This document shows positions 45,929 through 57,806 of a stretch of DNA of 64,000 nucleotides, one piece after another. A program made the translations under genes and the position numbers. The stretch covers positions 36,421,662 through 36,485,661 of the forward strand of contig CM070604.1 in the NCBI GenBank assembly GCA_036346395.1. The letters are read 5' to 3'. The stretch is from Hsuehochloa calcarea. Lineage: Eukaryota > Streptophyta > Magnoliopsida > Poales > Poaceae. Each line of letters begins with the position of its first letter. Position 1 is the stretch's first letter. Under the pieces are notes generated by a model. That model did no database searches. It was not told the DNA's origin and saw only the letters and a list, made by a program, of their open reading frames with translations.

Positions 45929-46718
45929 ATGGTTTCCCTACATGGTGAGGGTTTTACACAGTTTAGAACAAAGAACGAGATGTGCTGAGTTTAGTAAATA
46001 ATTTAAAAGGTATGTACAAAAGTAATGAGTTAAGATGAGAAGTGCCTGTTGATCAAGAAGGACTAAATCAGTATGATCGATTGGGCCAGCGTCGCGAAAT
46101 ACTAACACGGATAGTCCATTGACGGCTGCTTTAATTTATATTAGAAAGCGGAGTATACGACATCTGTAGATTCGAACAGACCTGCGTAAAGATCAGTCTG
46201 AAGTGAAGGTTTTATTATAGCATAGTACTGCAAAAAGATCTAGTGATAGAGAGTAATGTAGGTATATAAGGCACAGCGAATAGAGGATCAGGAAGCTTAC
46301 TGCAAGTAGGAAAGCTAATAAGAAGTAATGGCTGTAGTATAAAGCGGAAATGTTGGAGCAAAACAAACCACATTGGTATACATCTATTTTGATACATAAA
46401 AGGGACGTTTCAGAAAATATATGTATCAAGAGATGTCTGTAGACTAAACTGACATAACTTAGTTTTTCCTTGTAAAATATTTTTCCTTTTCGTTAACATA
46501 TAAGTGTAACATATAGTAGGATGGTGTATCGATACGCTGGCAGAAGGGGGGCTGAGAAAAGGGTGCAATGGGCTATAGCATTAGCGGTACTATGCAGAGA
46601 TGCGTACGTATGACGATGGCCTTCCTCTAGGGCCACAGCTGGGAGGCCGCGGAATCCAAAAAGATATGCTATATCGTGTGTACGCACATTGGGGTATGTA
46701 TGCCGTCGCCATCTTTGC
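45929..46718. other. AT-rich DNA, no gene seen
   Basis: Short minus-strand ORFs here have no domain I recognise. It could be the 5' part of the RPA-like locus. Confidence 0.4.
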
Positions 46719-49687
46719 AACTCTGAAAGACCTAGACCTGTCATTATGAGTTAATGGAGTTTTTTGATGATTAATGACAAATCTAACTGTGAGACTAACT
46801 CTCTTGTCAAGTATTATCTTGTGTAGTCTCATTTGGATATAAATGTGAAATTCAACGAGGTATGCATTTGACTCATACTCTTATATATTGTTGCATTCCT
46901 CGGATCCAAAATATAGGTTAAACTCCACCATAAGTATATCTTGAATATGTGCACATGTTTCTACTTACACATATGTGTATGCACACATTTAGGGGGAGCT
47001 CATTCTATATTTTGTGGTTTCACTAGTATTGATCCATATTCCATCTTCCACATATATCTGGGATCTTTACTTTGAAACATATCCGTATGAATATATAGAA
47101 CTTGTGTAGTTCGTGTATACTCATGTTTCGAATATATATAAAACTTGTGTAGTTTTTGTATATTCACGATTTGAGTATATAGAACTTATGTAGTTCTTGT
47201 ATACTCAAGTTTTGAGTATGAAGAACTTGTGTAGTTCTCGCATACTCATGTTGTAAGTATATATAAAACTTGTGTAGTTTTTGTATATTCACGATTTGAG
47301 TATAAAGAACTTATGTAGTTCTTGTATACTCAAGTTTTGAGTATGAAGAACTTGTGTAGTTCTCGCATACTCATGTTGTAAGTATATATATGACTTGTGT
47401 AGTTTATATATATATTCACAACGTGTTACTTTTATCAAATCAAATTTATGTGTATTTGAAATGGTTATCATCAATTACCAAAGAGGGAAAGATTGAGTAT
47501 CTTGTCCCACCATTATGCGTTAATGGTATAGTGTGGTAATTAATGATAGTCATATTGTGGAACTAACATTTTTCATTAGTTGGATGAATAGGTTATGTTC
47601 CAGGATGATGAAAACTTGAGATGAGATGGAATGCATCATGCGTTGATGCATGTGAAGACTCGGGATGAAGAAATCATCATGTGTTGATGGAGATCAAGAG
47701 ATGGAATGCATCATGCGTTGATGCATGTGAAGACTTGGGATGAAGAAATCATCATGTGTTGATGATATTCAAGATAAGATCCCGAAGTGAAGAAATCATC
47801 ATGTGTTGATGATTGTCAAAGTCAAAGACCTGGACTTGAAGTGTTGATGTGCGTCATCAAGCTTCAAGAAGATGCAAGGCAAATGTATGACTAGCTAGGG
47901 CTAAGGATGTGTTCCTAGTCTTTTACCGGTCTTGGAGTTTGGTTGGTAGACCGGATTTCTAGTATAGAATTGCCGTACTATTAAGAGGGGTCTTGACTAG
48001 TAGCATGAGTTAGTCATGTGTTGATAGCTCATTGTGTTTGCTCTAGCTCATCTATGCATGGAGCTATTATTTGCGAATGTGTTTTGCAAATGAATGATGC
48101 TCATGCATTTAATCTTTGTGGCATGGGACTATAGTTTGCAAATGTGTTTTACAAATGGTTGAAGTCCATGTACCTTAGCCTTGTGGCATAATGCTGTTAT
48201 TTGCAAATATGTTTTGCAAATAGTTGAAGCTCATGTTGAATTTCTTGTAGCATGTGACTTAAGTTTGCAAATGTGTTTTGCAAATGGTGTAAGTCCATGT
48301 ACCTTATTCCTTGTGGTATGATTCTAAAGTTGGCAAATGTGTTTTGCAACTTGTTGGGAATCTTGCTTATGATCCTTGTTGGCATGGCTCATCAATTGGC
48401 AAATGTGTTTTGCAATTAAAGTTGTTGAAAAAGCCATTGCTGCCTTCTGTCAGGATAATCGGAAGTTCTGGAGTTGTAACGGCGGAACTACCACATGCCA
48501 GACGGTCCGATTTCCGGCGGAATGATTTTTCCAGAGAAGCACCCTTTTCGGGACTTAGCCGATTTTTGGAAGTGCGGAAGTACCGCCATGTTGGGCGCGG
48601 AACTACCGCATTGGAGGAAGCTCTGATTTGGCGCGGTACGTTTTTTCCAGAAGGTGCCATGTGTTGGACCTGAGTGTAATCGGAAGTACCGCCCATCAGA
48701 ATCGGAACGTCCGATAATCGGAAGTACCGCGTGTTGAACGGCGGAAGTTCCGATTGCATTTTCCAACGGCTAGTTTCTCATCTGATATAGCCGTTGCTGT
48801 GCTTGTCGCTGAGGTGCGGAAGTTCCGGACTTTATACGGCGGAACTTCCAATTTCCCTGATTTTTCAGGGGTTTGTCTCCCAACAGCTAGTTTTTGTGTG
48901 TGGGCTATATATAGCCACCTTGGCCGGTTAGGAGTGGTTGCTGATGTTGTTGGCTGTGTGCTAGAGTCTTTGTTGAGTTTCTTGAGCTAAGAGCAAGCCT
49001 CTCCTCTCTTATGTGCATGTGTTGCACTTGGTGAGCTTGGAGAGTAAACCCTAAGTGCATGTGTTGCCTTAGGTAGTGGATTGTGTATCCACTTGAGCGT
49101 TGACACTTGATTAGTTCAAGTGATCGTTGAGTGTTGTTACTCTTGGTGTTTGCCGACACCTAGACGGCGTGGAGGCGTCGTGAGCGGTGATCTTCTCAAG
49201 AAGCTTGTGAGAAGACCCGACGTGTTGTGAGTGGTTTGGTGCTCGCCATCTCCGGAGTGGAGGAAGAGCAACCATAGTGCAGCGAGGTGTTGGTTCGGTT
49301 TGGAACCGGTCCAAGTGGTTGGACTTACCTTGGAGGTGTTGGCTTAATTAGTGGAGCCGGTTCTACGTGGTTGGGCTTACCTCAACGTGGATGAGGGGAG
49401 ACCGGCAAGTCTCCGAACACCACGGTAAAACATAATTGTGTCCATCCTATTTTACTTGTGCTTTACTTTGAGCAATTTACATTACATGCTTTAATTGTTC
49501 ATATATCATTGTGTGATTGCCTCCTTGTATTGTTGGTGCACTTAGTTGAGCCTAGTTGTTTTAGGTTTTAATTGTGCAAAACTAATTCGCTATTAGCTTC
49601 CGTATTTATATATTGGTTTAGCGTGAAAGAATTTTTAAAATCGCCTATTCACCCTCCTCTAGTCGGCCACCTCGATCTTACAAACTC
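46719..49687 (+). mobile_element. Solo LTR S4 (S3 family) with target duplication
   Basis: The LTR is 46724-49682 (TGAAAGACC...CTTACA), flanked by AACTC at 46719-46723 and 49683-49687. It is collinear with S3 and carries the same four arrays. The A array (47085-47420) is expanded to about seven units, including two copies of a unit of about 147 bp. The C array is at 48065-48420 and the D array at 48455-48855, with a TATA-like tatatata near 48906. In D the palindrome cores have shifted to CGGAAGTACCG. Confidence 0.9.
47085..47420. repeat. Expanded GAGTAT/ATACTC inverted-repeat array in S4
   Basis: Units of the form gagtat...acttgtgtagttc...atactc repeat about every 47-50 bp. A three-unit block recurs (about 47145-47265 and 47265-47410), which largely explains why S4 is longer than S3. 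Confidence 0.8.
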
Positions 49688-50599
49688 CCCCTTAACACGC
49701 GGTCGTAGATCTTTTAGTTAGCGTTCGCTGCTTGTAATTCGTAGGAGCAGCTCAAGTACGCTTTGGAAATTGGACATGATTAAGTGATTAAAGAAAAGAG
49801 TGGTAGCATACATGCAAGTTATGTACAAATCTATGTTGTATTATTTAGTTATGCCTTACGTTATGCTAACATTATGTCATTCTCCCATTGTAGGTCCATC
49901 GAGATACATCACTTCTGTCGTCTGCACCCCATACACAGACTAGTGCTCCCCTCGGTCATCTACACTAGACATCCGGGAGGTACGAGATTGTCAGTTCACA
50001 TCCAGAGTATTTATTTTGACTAACATCGTTCTGTCTTGCAGCCTTCAGTTGACCGTGGGGGGTGATGATCAGTTTACGTCCACATATGAAGATATGAGAC
50101 TCTCAGCTTCTGTCAGAGAGCAGTACACGACGTCAGGGTTTGGACCAGGGTACCCACACCTGTCGTATGTTGATCAGTACGAAGTACCGTACTCAGGGCA
50201 TAGCTCCTCTAGGGTCGCTGCCACACCGTACGTTTAAGGACAGAGCTCCTCCGTACCGGAATTGCAAACATTGTACCTTAGGGGCAGACAATTTGGGAGT
50301 TGATTTATATAGTCCCTCGTTCATGGCTTCATTGCAGGTGGCCACCCAGTTCGGCATGTATCAACAGGACGATATTGACGCTTACCAGACTCAGCATCCT
50401 CTGACTTAGATTACTGGTGCACCTCCCCCCACTCAACAGACTCAATATAAGAACTTATGCAGGGTGATGAGTGTGCGTCCAAGAAAGTTCGGTTTGGACA
50501 TGGAGGTAAGATAAAACTCTACTTACCTGATGCTTAAGAGTCTTGTACCATATAAGAGCACTTTTTCTATTTTTATTTAAACACACTATCATAGCGCTG
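49688..50599 (+). pseudogene. Exon-like fragments of an unidentified gene
   Basis: Two stretches look like plus-strand exons with splice sites: about 49893-49980 (after cccattgtag, before gtacgag) and 50041-50237 (after gtcttgcag). The second encodes a Tyr/Ser-rich sequence with YEDMRLSASVREQYTTSG and ends in a stop. A further AG at 50337 precedes sequence reading to a stop near 50409. I cannot name a family. Low-complexity tails of this kind occur in transposon-captured plant genes. Confidence 0.3.
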
Positions 50600-51289
50600 A
50601 CAGTAGTATATTATTGACTGAACAACATTGGTTCATTGCTAAGAAGATATTGTCGTTTTTAGGAAAAAAATTATGAGGCCACTATTGCTTTGTCCGCTAT
50701 CTACTATCCAACATGTCTTATCATTGTGCATAGTATTTTACAGATTGCTACTAAATTGAAAATGTATGAAAATGACTTAGTTTTACGCGATGCTATTGCT
50801 GCTACGAAAATGAAATACCTTAAATATTAGAGAGAAATCCCTTATATGGATTTGCATTTCTTTTAGATCCTAGAGGTAAAACTAATGCATTTGGTAGTGT
50901 ACTTGATCTTCTTAGTGATGCTACAGAGCTAGATTATACTAACTATTTTGTAGAAGTTTGTTCTCTGTTATATAAGGTTTACTAAAGGTATTAAAATAAG
51001 TTCCAGAGAGCCCGCTCGCAACAACCTCTAGTAGCCACCGCCTCAAGTAGCAAGACTAATATATGGGGCAAGATCTTCAGTGACTCTTCCTCTAGGTCCA
51101 AGTCTAATTCTTCTACACCGCCGCCTGCTCAGCCAAGACCCACAAGGAGTGAGGAACTATCCTCATATCTGAACTACGATACATTGGATTTCAACTTAAA
51201 AAACTTTAAAATTTTGCAATGGTGGCAAGCTCATAAGTTAACATACTCTGTACTATTTATACATACATATGATGTGTTAATTGTTCATG
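50600..51289 (+). pseudogene. hAT transposase, C-terminal region (left part)
   Basis: Plus strand: an ATIALSAIYYPT block, an IATKLKMYENDLVLRDAIAA block, then FLLDPRGKTNAFGSVLDLL, a Ser/Pro-rich linker, and NLKNFKILQWWQAHKLTYSVL of the hAT dimerisation domain. Two frame changes (near 50855 and 50995) and stops make it a pseudogene. It runs into element C3 at 51290. The remaining end is at 61067, and the frame continues exactly across the site when C3 and one duplication copy are subtracted. Confidence 0.82.
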
Positions 51290-53143
51290 TGTGGATATCG
51301 TGAGGATATGTGCATGATTTTAGGATGATGAGTCAATTGGCAATGGCATTGTTGGTTTGCAAAATCTCGCGTTTTCGGGATTGCTTCAGTTCTGTCAGAC
51401 CACAGGCGGTCTGACCGGTGACATGGGCGGTCAGACCGCCCGTGGAGAGGTCCGACCGGCCGTGTTTGCCGGTCCGACCGGGTTCGGTTCAAAGTGGGTT
51501 TTGGAGCTGAGCCAAAAATAGGTTGTGTAGGCAAGTGAGGGGAGTCTTCTGGACGTGGTCACATAATTTTTGGAGCTCCCAGTCAAAAGTTCTATTCATT
51601 TAAAAATTCCAGAAGGTTTCGGATTTTCGAGTTGAAAATTTGGCTAAGTCATTTCGGGCGGTCCGACCGCCGTTATGGAATCGGTCCGACCGGCCTGAAA
51701 TCGGTCGGACCGGGTGTGTGGGGCGGTCAGACCGCCGATCACTTGGAGCTTGGCCTTTTTGGCATTGATGTGATTTGAATGTGTTCTATGTATGGATTTC
51801 AATGCTTTATTGTTGCATATTGCATTGTTGAACTGACGTGGGTCAAGTTGTGAAGAACTTATTCCCGGAGACGATTTGTTTGTCTATTGCTGTGCAGGTG
51901 GCTTGTAGGTCAACGACGTCAACGGTGAGGTGGATCGGGACTACGCTTGGAGAGCTGAGGTCTAGAACGATCATGGATGCTGGGTGAGTTCGTGTGACTC
52001 AAGCAGGGTGCAGAATGGACAAGATGGATCGAACGGGCAGTTCGTGGTAGCTGGTTGGATCAGGCAGTGCGGAGGTCGGTGCAAGTCCCTGGGAGGTTCC
52101 GATGGGATTCGGACGGGAGAGACTTGCCGACATGATGAAAGTCGCTGATCAACCTACACGTGGTGAAGCAGGCGATTGCTTCAATAGATCTGTGTGAGTG
52201 GGTCCCATGTGCGTTGTGGGTCCCATGTGTGAAACCCTAACTCTCCATATAAATAGAAGGGGTGAGATGTAAAAGCCCCCAAGCACTTTTAGCCCTCATT
52301 TGCAAAGCCCCTTGTTAGGGTTAGGGTTTGGAGAGGAGAGGAAGATTGTGTGTGTGCTCTTTGTTGAGCTCTTGTCCTCCTTGAGGGAGTGGCTTTGTAA
52401 GCATCTTGTTGGATCAATCAATCTTGTGATACTTGCTTAAGAGATCGATTGTCTCCTTTGTGTTCTTCTCTCTTTTGTTGATTTTGGTGCTTCCTTGATT
52501 CAAGTGTTTATGCTTGGTCTCTTGACCGATTTTATCTTGCTTTGTGTGGGAATACTCCTAGAATCATCTAGATCATCAACCCCCATAAGCAAGTCTTGAA
52601 TCAAGATTTTCATATTTCTAGGTTTTGGAACACTTCTTTGGTAAAATCTTCAGAGATCGATTCTGTGAAGTGGATCTGGAGGATCGTCGCTAGAAATAAG
52701 TCTCTAATATCCTTAGGGAGGTGTGCTCCAAATTTAGTCAAGTTTCATTGGTTGAATCAAAAGTTGGACCAATTTTCGTTTTGGATTTGGGCTTGGTATT
52801 TCGGTTCTGGACTAAATCGGTCGGACCGATTTAGAAACGGCGGTCAGACCGCCAGCATTCGGACCGCCCGTTAACGACCGGTCGAACCGATTTCAATTGG
52901 TCGGACCGCCCTTTGGCAGCCGGTCAAACCGCTAGTGTCCAGACCAGCCTAGTGAGATCAATTCTCCACATTTGTGTCTTGTGGTTAAGGGGGTTATCGA
53001 ATTCAGCACAAGACTTCCTCTGTGCGTGTACTGATCTTCTTAGCTTTCATAGCTAAAGGAGAAAAGTTCGTGTTGAATTTGATTAAGACAAAAAAGTCGA
53101 GAAAGCGTCTGTTCACCCCCCTAGTCGCCTTTACGGTCCTACA
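51290..53143 (+). mobile_element. C3 5' LTR
   Basis: Starts TGTGGATATCG and ends GTCCTACA. It has a TATA box (tataaatag, about 52248-52256). Palindromes of the form CGGTCNGACCG cluster in three places: 51397-51480, 51655-51740 and 52817-52945. Confidence 0.92.
51397..51740. repeat. CGGTCNGACCG palindrome clusters in the C3 LTR
   Basis: Units such as ggcggtctgaccgg, gcggtcagaccgcc and tcggtccgaccgg recur, alternating orientation. One pair forms a 13-bp-arm hairpin around a gtgacatggg centre (about 51410-51440). A third cluster lies downstream of the TATA box (52817-52945). The 3' LTR repeats all three (59300-59392, 59560-59642, 60740-60868). Confidence 0.85.
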
Positions 53144-53145
53144 AG

Positions 53146-53158
53146 TAGTATCAGAGCC
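53146..53158 (+). other. C3 primer-binding site
   Basis: TAGTATCAGAGCC, two bases after the LTR, matches the initiator tRNA-Met complement TGGTATCAGAGC with one mismatch. Confidence 0.85.
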
Positions 53159-53198
53159 GGTTAGCTCTTCTCATAGATCTTAACCGGTGTTTGGAGCC

Positions 53199-53693
53199 AT
53201 GGCGACTGACAGGTATTCAACCAAGCCACATGTTTTTGATGGAATTGATTTTGCATATTGGAAGGCCCGAATGCAGGCCTTTATCGAGGCTCAAGGGCAC
53301 GCATTTTGGTTTAAGATAAAAAAAAACCCTTATGTCGTGCAAGCCGATGACAATGTGATCACTCCAGATGTGGAGGCAAACAGCAGGGCTCGAAATTTTT
53401 TGATCCAAGGCCTTAGTCGATCGGAGTTTGAGCGTGTCGCTCATTTGCGGTCTGCTCATGAGATCTGGCGGACTCTTTGTGATTATCACGAGGGGTCCAC
53501 TGCGATCAAGGAAGTAAGACAGAACCAGCTAAAGAAAATTTACTCTAAGATCGGGCAAAGACCTGGTGAGTCTTTAGATGAGCTGTGGGAAAGATTTTCT
53601 AAGATTCTTCATGATCTCCGCGCTGTTGACCTGGTCTTTTCTGAGTCAGAAAATGCACGCCAGCTTTTGGGTACTCTTGATGTGAAGGTCTAG
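53199..53693 (+). CDS. C3 Gag N-terminal part (copia UBN2/DUF4219-type)
   Basis: ATG at 53199 in good context (gccATGg). It encodes MATDRYSTKP, then FDGIDFAYWKARMQAFIEAQ, an AHEIWRTLCDYHEG block, QLKKIYSKIGQRPGESLDEL and RFSKILHDLRA, the standard copia Gag capsid region of about 165 residues. The frame ends in TAG at 53691. The next frame continues the family sequence immediately (53696 onward), so a one-base deletion around 53691-53697 splits the gene. An upstream GTG would add four residues but is not needed. Confidence 0.85.
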   Translation: MATDRYSTKPHVFDGIDFAYWKARMQAFIEAQGHAFWFKIKKNPYVVQADDNVITPDVEANSRARNFLIQGLSRSEFERVAHLRSAHEIWRTLCDYHEGSTAIKEVRQNQLKKIYSKIGQRPGESLDELWERFSKILHDLRAVDLVFSESENARQLLGTLDVKV

Positions 53694-53695
53694 GA

Positions 53696-56600
53696 ATGAA
53701 GATCACTTCCATCAATGACAACACTGTCATGAGTGAGCTTACCATGGATAAGCTATACTCGAGATTGAAGACGCATGAGATTGATTTTATCTCGCGTCTC
53801 TCCACGACAGAGTCGATGGCTTTAGTGGTCGACAAATCCAACGGTTGCTCTTCTGATTCTTTCGATTGTAGGTCATCTGGTTTTTCATTATCTGCTTTGC
53901 ATTCTTTGAGTGATGAGCAACTTGAGAAACTGCCCGAGGATGATTTAGCCCTCCTATCCACCAAATTCACGAGAGCTTACAATAAGGTGAGGAGCAGGAG
54001 GAGAGGTGGACCTATCACATGCTTCGAATGTGGTGAGCCAAACCACATTCGCTCTAGGTGCCCTAAGTTGAAGGGCAAGGAGGAGAAGAAGTCACAAAGG
54101 CATCCTCAAGCGAGGGATGCTAAATCCAAGAAGACAAACTATCGCAAGTTTGTCAGCTGGGTCCTTGAAGCTCTAGAGGATGTGAGCATGAGCGATGTGG
54201 ACTCGGAGGTGGAGGACGACAAGAGTGACTCCCGTGGCAAGAAGAAGGCTCGTGATTTCACGAGCATGTGTTTCATGGCTAAGAACAGCCACGACAGCGA
54301 CTCCTCCAACGACGAGGATCCTTTTAGTGATCCCGATGAGGTATGCCCTTCACTTCCTGATATGAAAAGGACTTTGGTGCTTGCTGAACAAAAACTGCAT
54401 AAGCAAGCTAAAATGATTAAGAAACAATATACTATGATTGATAACTTGAACCTAGAAGTTGTTAGGCTCAAATCTATTAGTCCTGATGATTTTTGTGATT
54501 CATGCTCTAGCTTGCTTAATGAGTTGACAAGCTTAAATTCTGCTCATTCCTCTGTTGTAAATCAACTGAAAGTTGCTCTTGATGAACTAGAATCTCTCAA
54601 GTCTAGTTCTGCTTGCATGGATGCTATTTCTCTTGATGTGACTACACTGGATGCTATTCCTTTAACTTGCTCAAACTGTGCTTTGCTTGAATTAAAATTG
54701 GATAGCTCCTTGAAAGAATTGAAAAAATTTGATGCTAGTCACACTTGCTCTCATTGTAAGAACAATAGGATTAAAATGCAAGAGATGACAGAAATGGTTG
54801 TGTACTCTAGAGCTGCTTCTTGTGAAAATTGTCCTAAGCTTACAATTGAGATTGAAGCTTTAAACAAGACTCTAGAGGAGAAAGCTAAAATTGAAAAATC
54901 TATGTCTCTTACTGCTTCTAAGAAAGTCATTGATTCTTCCTCTTGTATGTTGCATGCTGAAGTTGAAACTATTGTTGGTAAGATACAAGAGGCTTTTAGA
55001 GTCAAATTTAAGGAGCAGTTGAATAGGATTGGGGATTCCTATTGTGTCTCTTGTGAGGCTTTAAAAGTGGAAGTGGCTCTTCTTAAGAGCAAACATGATG
55101 AGGCAATCAATTATAGAAAGTGCTCTAAATGTGGAGTTTTAGCCAAAGAGAATGTGAGAGACCATGTGAGAGGTGTCCCCAAGTGAGTGATGAGTATTTG
55201 ATACTTTTGTTGACAAGTTTGTGATTTGGTTCACTGCTGTTGTGCTGCTGCCCTTTTGATTCTGTACTGTGCGGAACTTCCGCCCTGGAAGACCGGAAGT
55301 ACCGATCATCGGAACTTCCGCACTGGGAAAGAGGAACTTCCGATTGACCTGAGCAGTGAGTTGTGATTTGGCACTGTGCGGAACTTCCGCCCTGGGAATG
55401 CGGAAGTACCGATCATCGGAACTTCCGCACTGGGAAAGCGGAACTTCCGATTGACCTGAGCAGCATGTGGTGATTTGGTATTGTGCGAAGCTTCCACCCT
55501 GGGATTGCGGAAGTACCGATCTTCGGAACTTCCGCCTTGGAGAAATCGAAACTTCCGTTTATGCGCAGAACTGAGCAGTGAGTGCATAGTTTTGATTTTG
55601 AGTTGTGTGATTCATGAATGGTTTTGAGTCTAATGCAAATGTTGATTCTAGTATCTAGAGCAATGCTATGTGATGTGTTTCTTATCTCAGGCTTGATTGC
55701 AGGACGTCGATGCGGAGTCGTGGCGAGACACGTGGAAGACCGGACTAGACGCAGGCGGTGTTGAGGTCAGAACGGTCAAGGTGTGTCGAAGACGGCGTGC
55801 ACTCGAGGTGGTTGCGAGTCGTGGACAACAAGGAATACGGGACCTTCCAGAAGGTGCACGAGGGGCGAAAGGGTAATTTCGCAAGGCGGCACAAGTGGAA
55901 GCGGGATCCGTTAGGGTTTAGCCGGCGTAACGGGTTGGAGACCCGTTAGCCAAGGGCTATAAATAGAGGTGAAGGCCTGGTTGTTTTGTGACTTTTTGAG
56001 AGAGTATTAGGGTTTGCTAGAGTCAAAAGTGGCTTTGAGAGTTTATTTTGGCTTTAGGCTTTAGTTGTTGGAGAGAGCAGAGATGTCTCTGTGTGTGTGG
56101 CTTCTCTCTGTTCTTCTCTTCTAGAGCTCTCTCATTTGCTTGTGTGTGTTCTTGAGATGGAGAGGGAGAGATTGGATTGAGTTCTTTGTAATCATTCCTC
56201 TGTGTGTGTCTCTATAATCCATTGATGCAAGGAATAAAAAATCTCTTGTTTACTTTCTGTTCATGTCTTTGTTCTTATTAAGGCTTGATTCTTGATATTT
56301 TGGTTTTTGGCTTGATTCTTATTGGGAAGTGCCAAAATGGGTTGCTCTTTGTTGGGATGATGCCACAAGATCATTTGAACGACTTTTCCCAAGAGCAAAT
56401 CAACTGTAATCTTAGTTCTTGGTTTTTGGTTTTCTCTGTTCTTCCGTCCCGTACCTAGGTCTTGAATGAAAATCTTGTTTCCCTTCTTGAGATGGCATGA
56501 AACTTGGCATGTTGAATCTATAGGCTATTAAGTAGCTACCCTCAAAGTTTTATCACTCAAGAATCCGAGAATCATGCGAATTTCAAGTTTTTAGTCTTTC

Positions 56601-57806
56601 TTGCTAAATATTCAAGAAATCTGATTTTGCTTTGATTGATGGATCTTTGTCTGTGATTCCTTCTCAATGAGGTCAAGATGTTGTTTAGGATGATGTCATG
56701 TGAACTTGTCCCGAGAAGAGCAGCAATTTTTGAGTATTTCGGATTTTTGGAAATTTCCAGTACGTGCTGTTCTTCTGTCTGGGACAATCGGAACTTCCGC
56801 TATTTACACGCCAGAACTACCGCACGCGGAACTTCCGCACTGCAAGACCGGAAGTACCGCAGTGCGGAACTACCACTGGTATAATCGGAACTTCCGATAT
56901 CTGACAGAACCGCCCAGATTTTGTTTAACTTCTTGGACTCGATTCACTTCACGTCTTTTGATTATCAGAGGGTTTTGGGTTGCTGTGTGGACACTTGAGA
57001 GGGGAGGATCTTAATTTTTAAGGCACCATTCACCCCCCTCTGTTGCCATTTCGGTCCTTCAGAATGATTACCTCAAAGTGACTCTTGAGAAGTTTACTGG
57101 TGGGAAAAAGAAACTCAATATGATTCTTGATCAATCTAAAGTGAGTAAGAACAATAGTGGCCTAGGTTTTAATTCCCTAGAGCATTCCAAGAATCATCCA
57201 CCAAAGATTGCAAGAGTTGTGAAAAGTGGTCTGTATGAGCAAGAACCTCCTAAGACTTCCAAGGTTGTTTTCAAAGCTGCAGGTTTTGCTCAAACTCTTT
57301 CTGGCAAGAAAGGTGCTTCTGTTTCTCCAGTACGGACCCCTCAAAAGGTCAAGTACCATTGCACCTTCTGCAAGAAAGAAGGCCATACTGTTGAGTTCTG
57401 CTTTCGGAGAGCAAAGATTGAGAGGAAAGAGAGAATGAGCACTTTGAGATCCATCAGAGGAGTCCCTTCACCAGCTGTACTCTCTAGAGCTAGGCAGTCT
57501 GTTTATCGTACCACATATAGGCCTAGATTTGTAGAGAACTTTGTAGACTCTTTTGGTGGGTCTAGGCAGCACTTTGGTTTAGGATATCGTGAGGAGAGAC
57601 CATGGGTAGCACCTAGACAGGGGGAGTATCGATCTTTTGTTAGATCGTTTCGGAGAGGTCCAGGTGATTCTCGTGTGCATTCTTATGATTTTGTTCCTAA
57701 TAATTTTATTACTGCTTCTTCTGTTATTCCCAGGCATCGTGCGTCTCAGTACTGGACTCCTAGATCGTTTATCTCTAACCCCAGTACTGAGGCACGGATG
57801 TTTTGA
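53696..57806 (+). CDS. C3 Gag main part with two zinc knuckles, interrupted by S5
   Basis: Two open segments, 53696-55154 and 57067-57806, separated by solo LTR S5 plus one duplication copy. Their summed length, 2199 bases, is an exact multiple of three and has no internal stop, so the frame was open before S5 landed. The first segment has MKITSINDNT, an LSDEQLEKLPEDDLALLSTKF block, a CX2CX4HX4C zinc knuckle (CFECGEPNHIRSRC, about 54021-54062), an acidic Ser-rich stretch, and long Cys-flanked coiled coils. The second has a second knuckle (CTFCKKEGHTVEFC, near 57361) and an Arg/Tyr-rich tail ending MF. It resembles Maximus/SIRE Gag but stops where pol would begin. Confidence 0.82.
55150..57066 (+). 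mobile_element. Solo LTR S5 with target duplication
   Basis: The LTR is 55155-57061 (starts TGAGAGACC, ends GTCCTTCA), flanked by GAATG at 55150-55154 and 57062-57066. A TATA box (tataaatag) is near 55964. Arrays of GCGGAACTTCCGC and CGGAAGTACCG-like palindromes lie at about 55268-55560 and 56785-56900. It ends with the shared ttcacccccctct motif. The family differs in sequence from S3/S4 although the palindromes are alike. Confidence 0.92.

Noticed and set aside
37698..49682. One complete element with S3 and S4 as its two LTRs
   Set aside because: Each LTR has its own distinct perfect duplication (CACTT and AACTC), and the DNA between them belongs to C2 and other sequences with no primer-binding site after S3.
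49893..50237. A functional host gene next to S4
   Set aside because: Only isolated exon-like pieces, no continuous frame or known domain.
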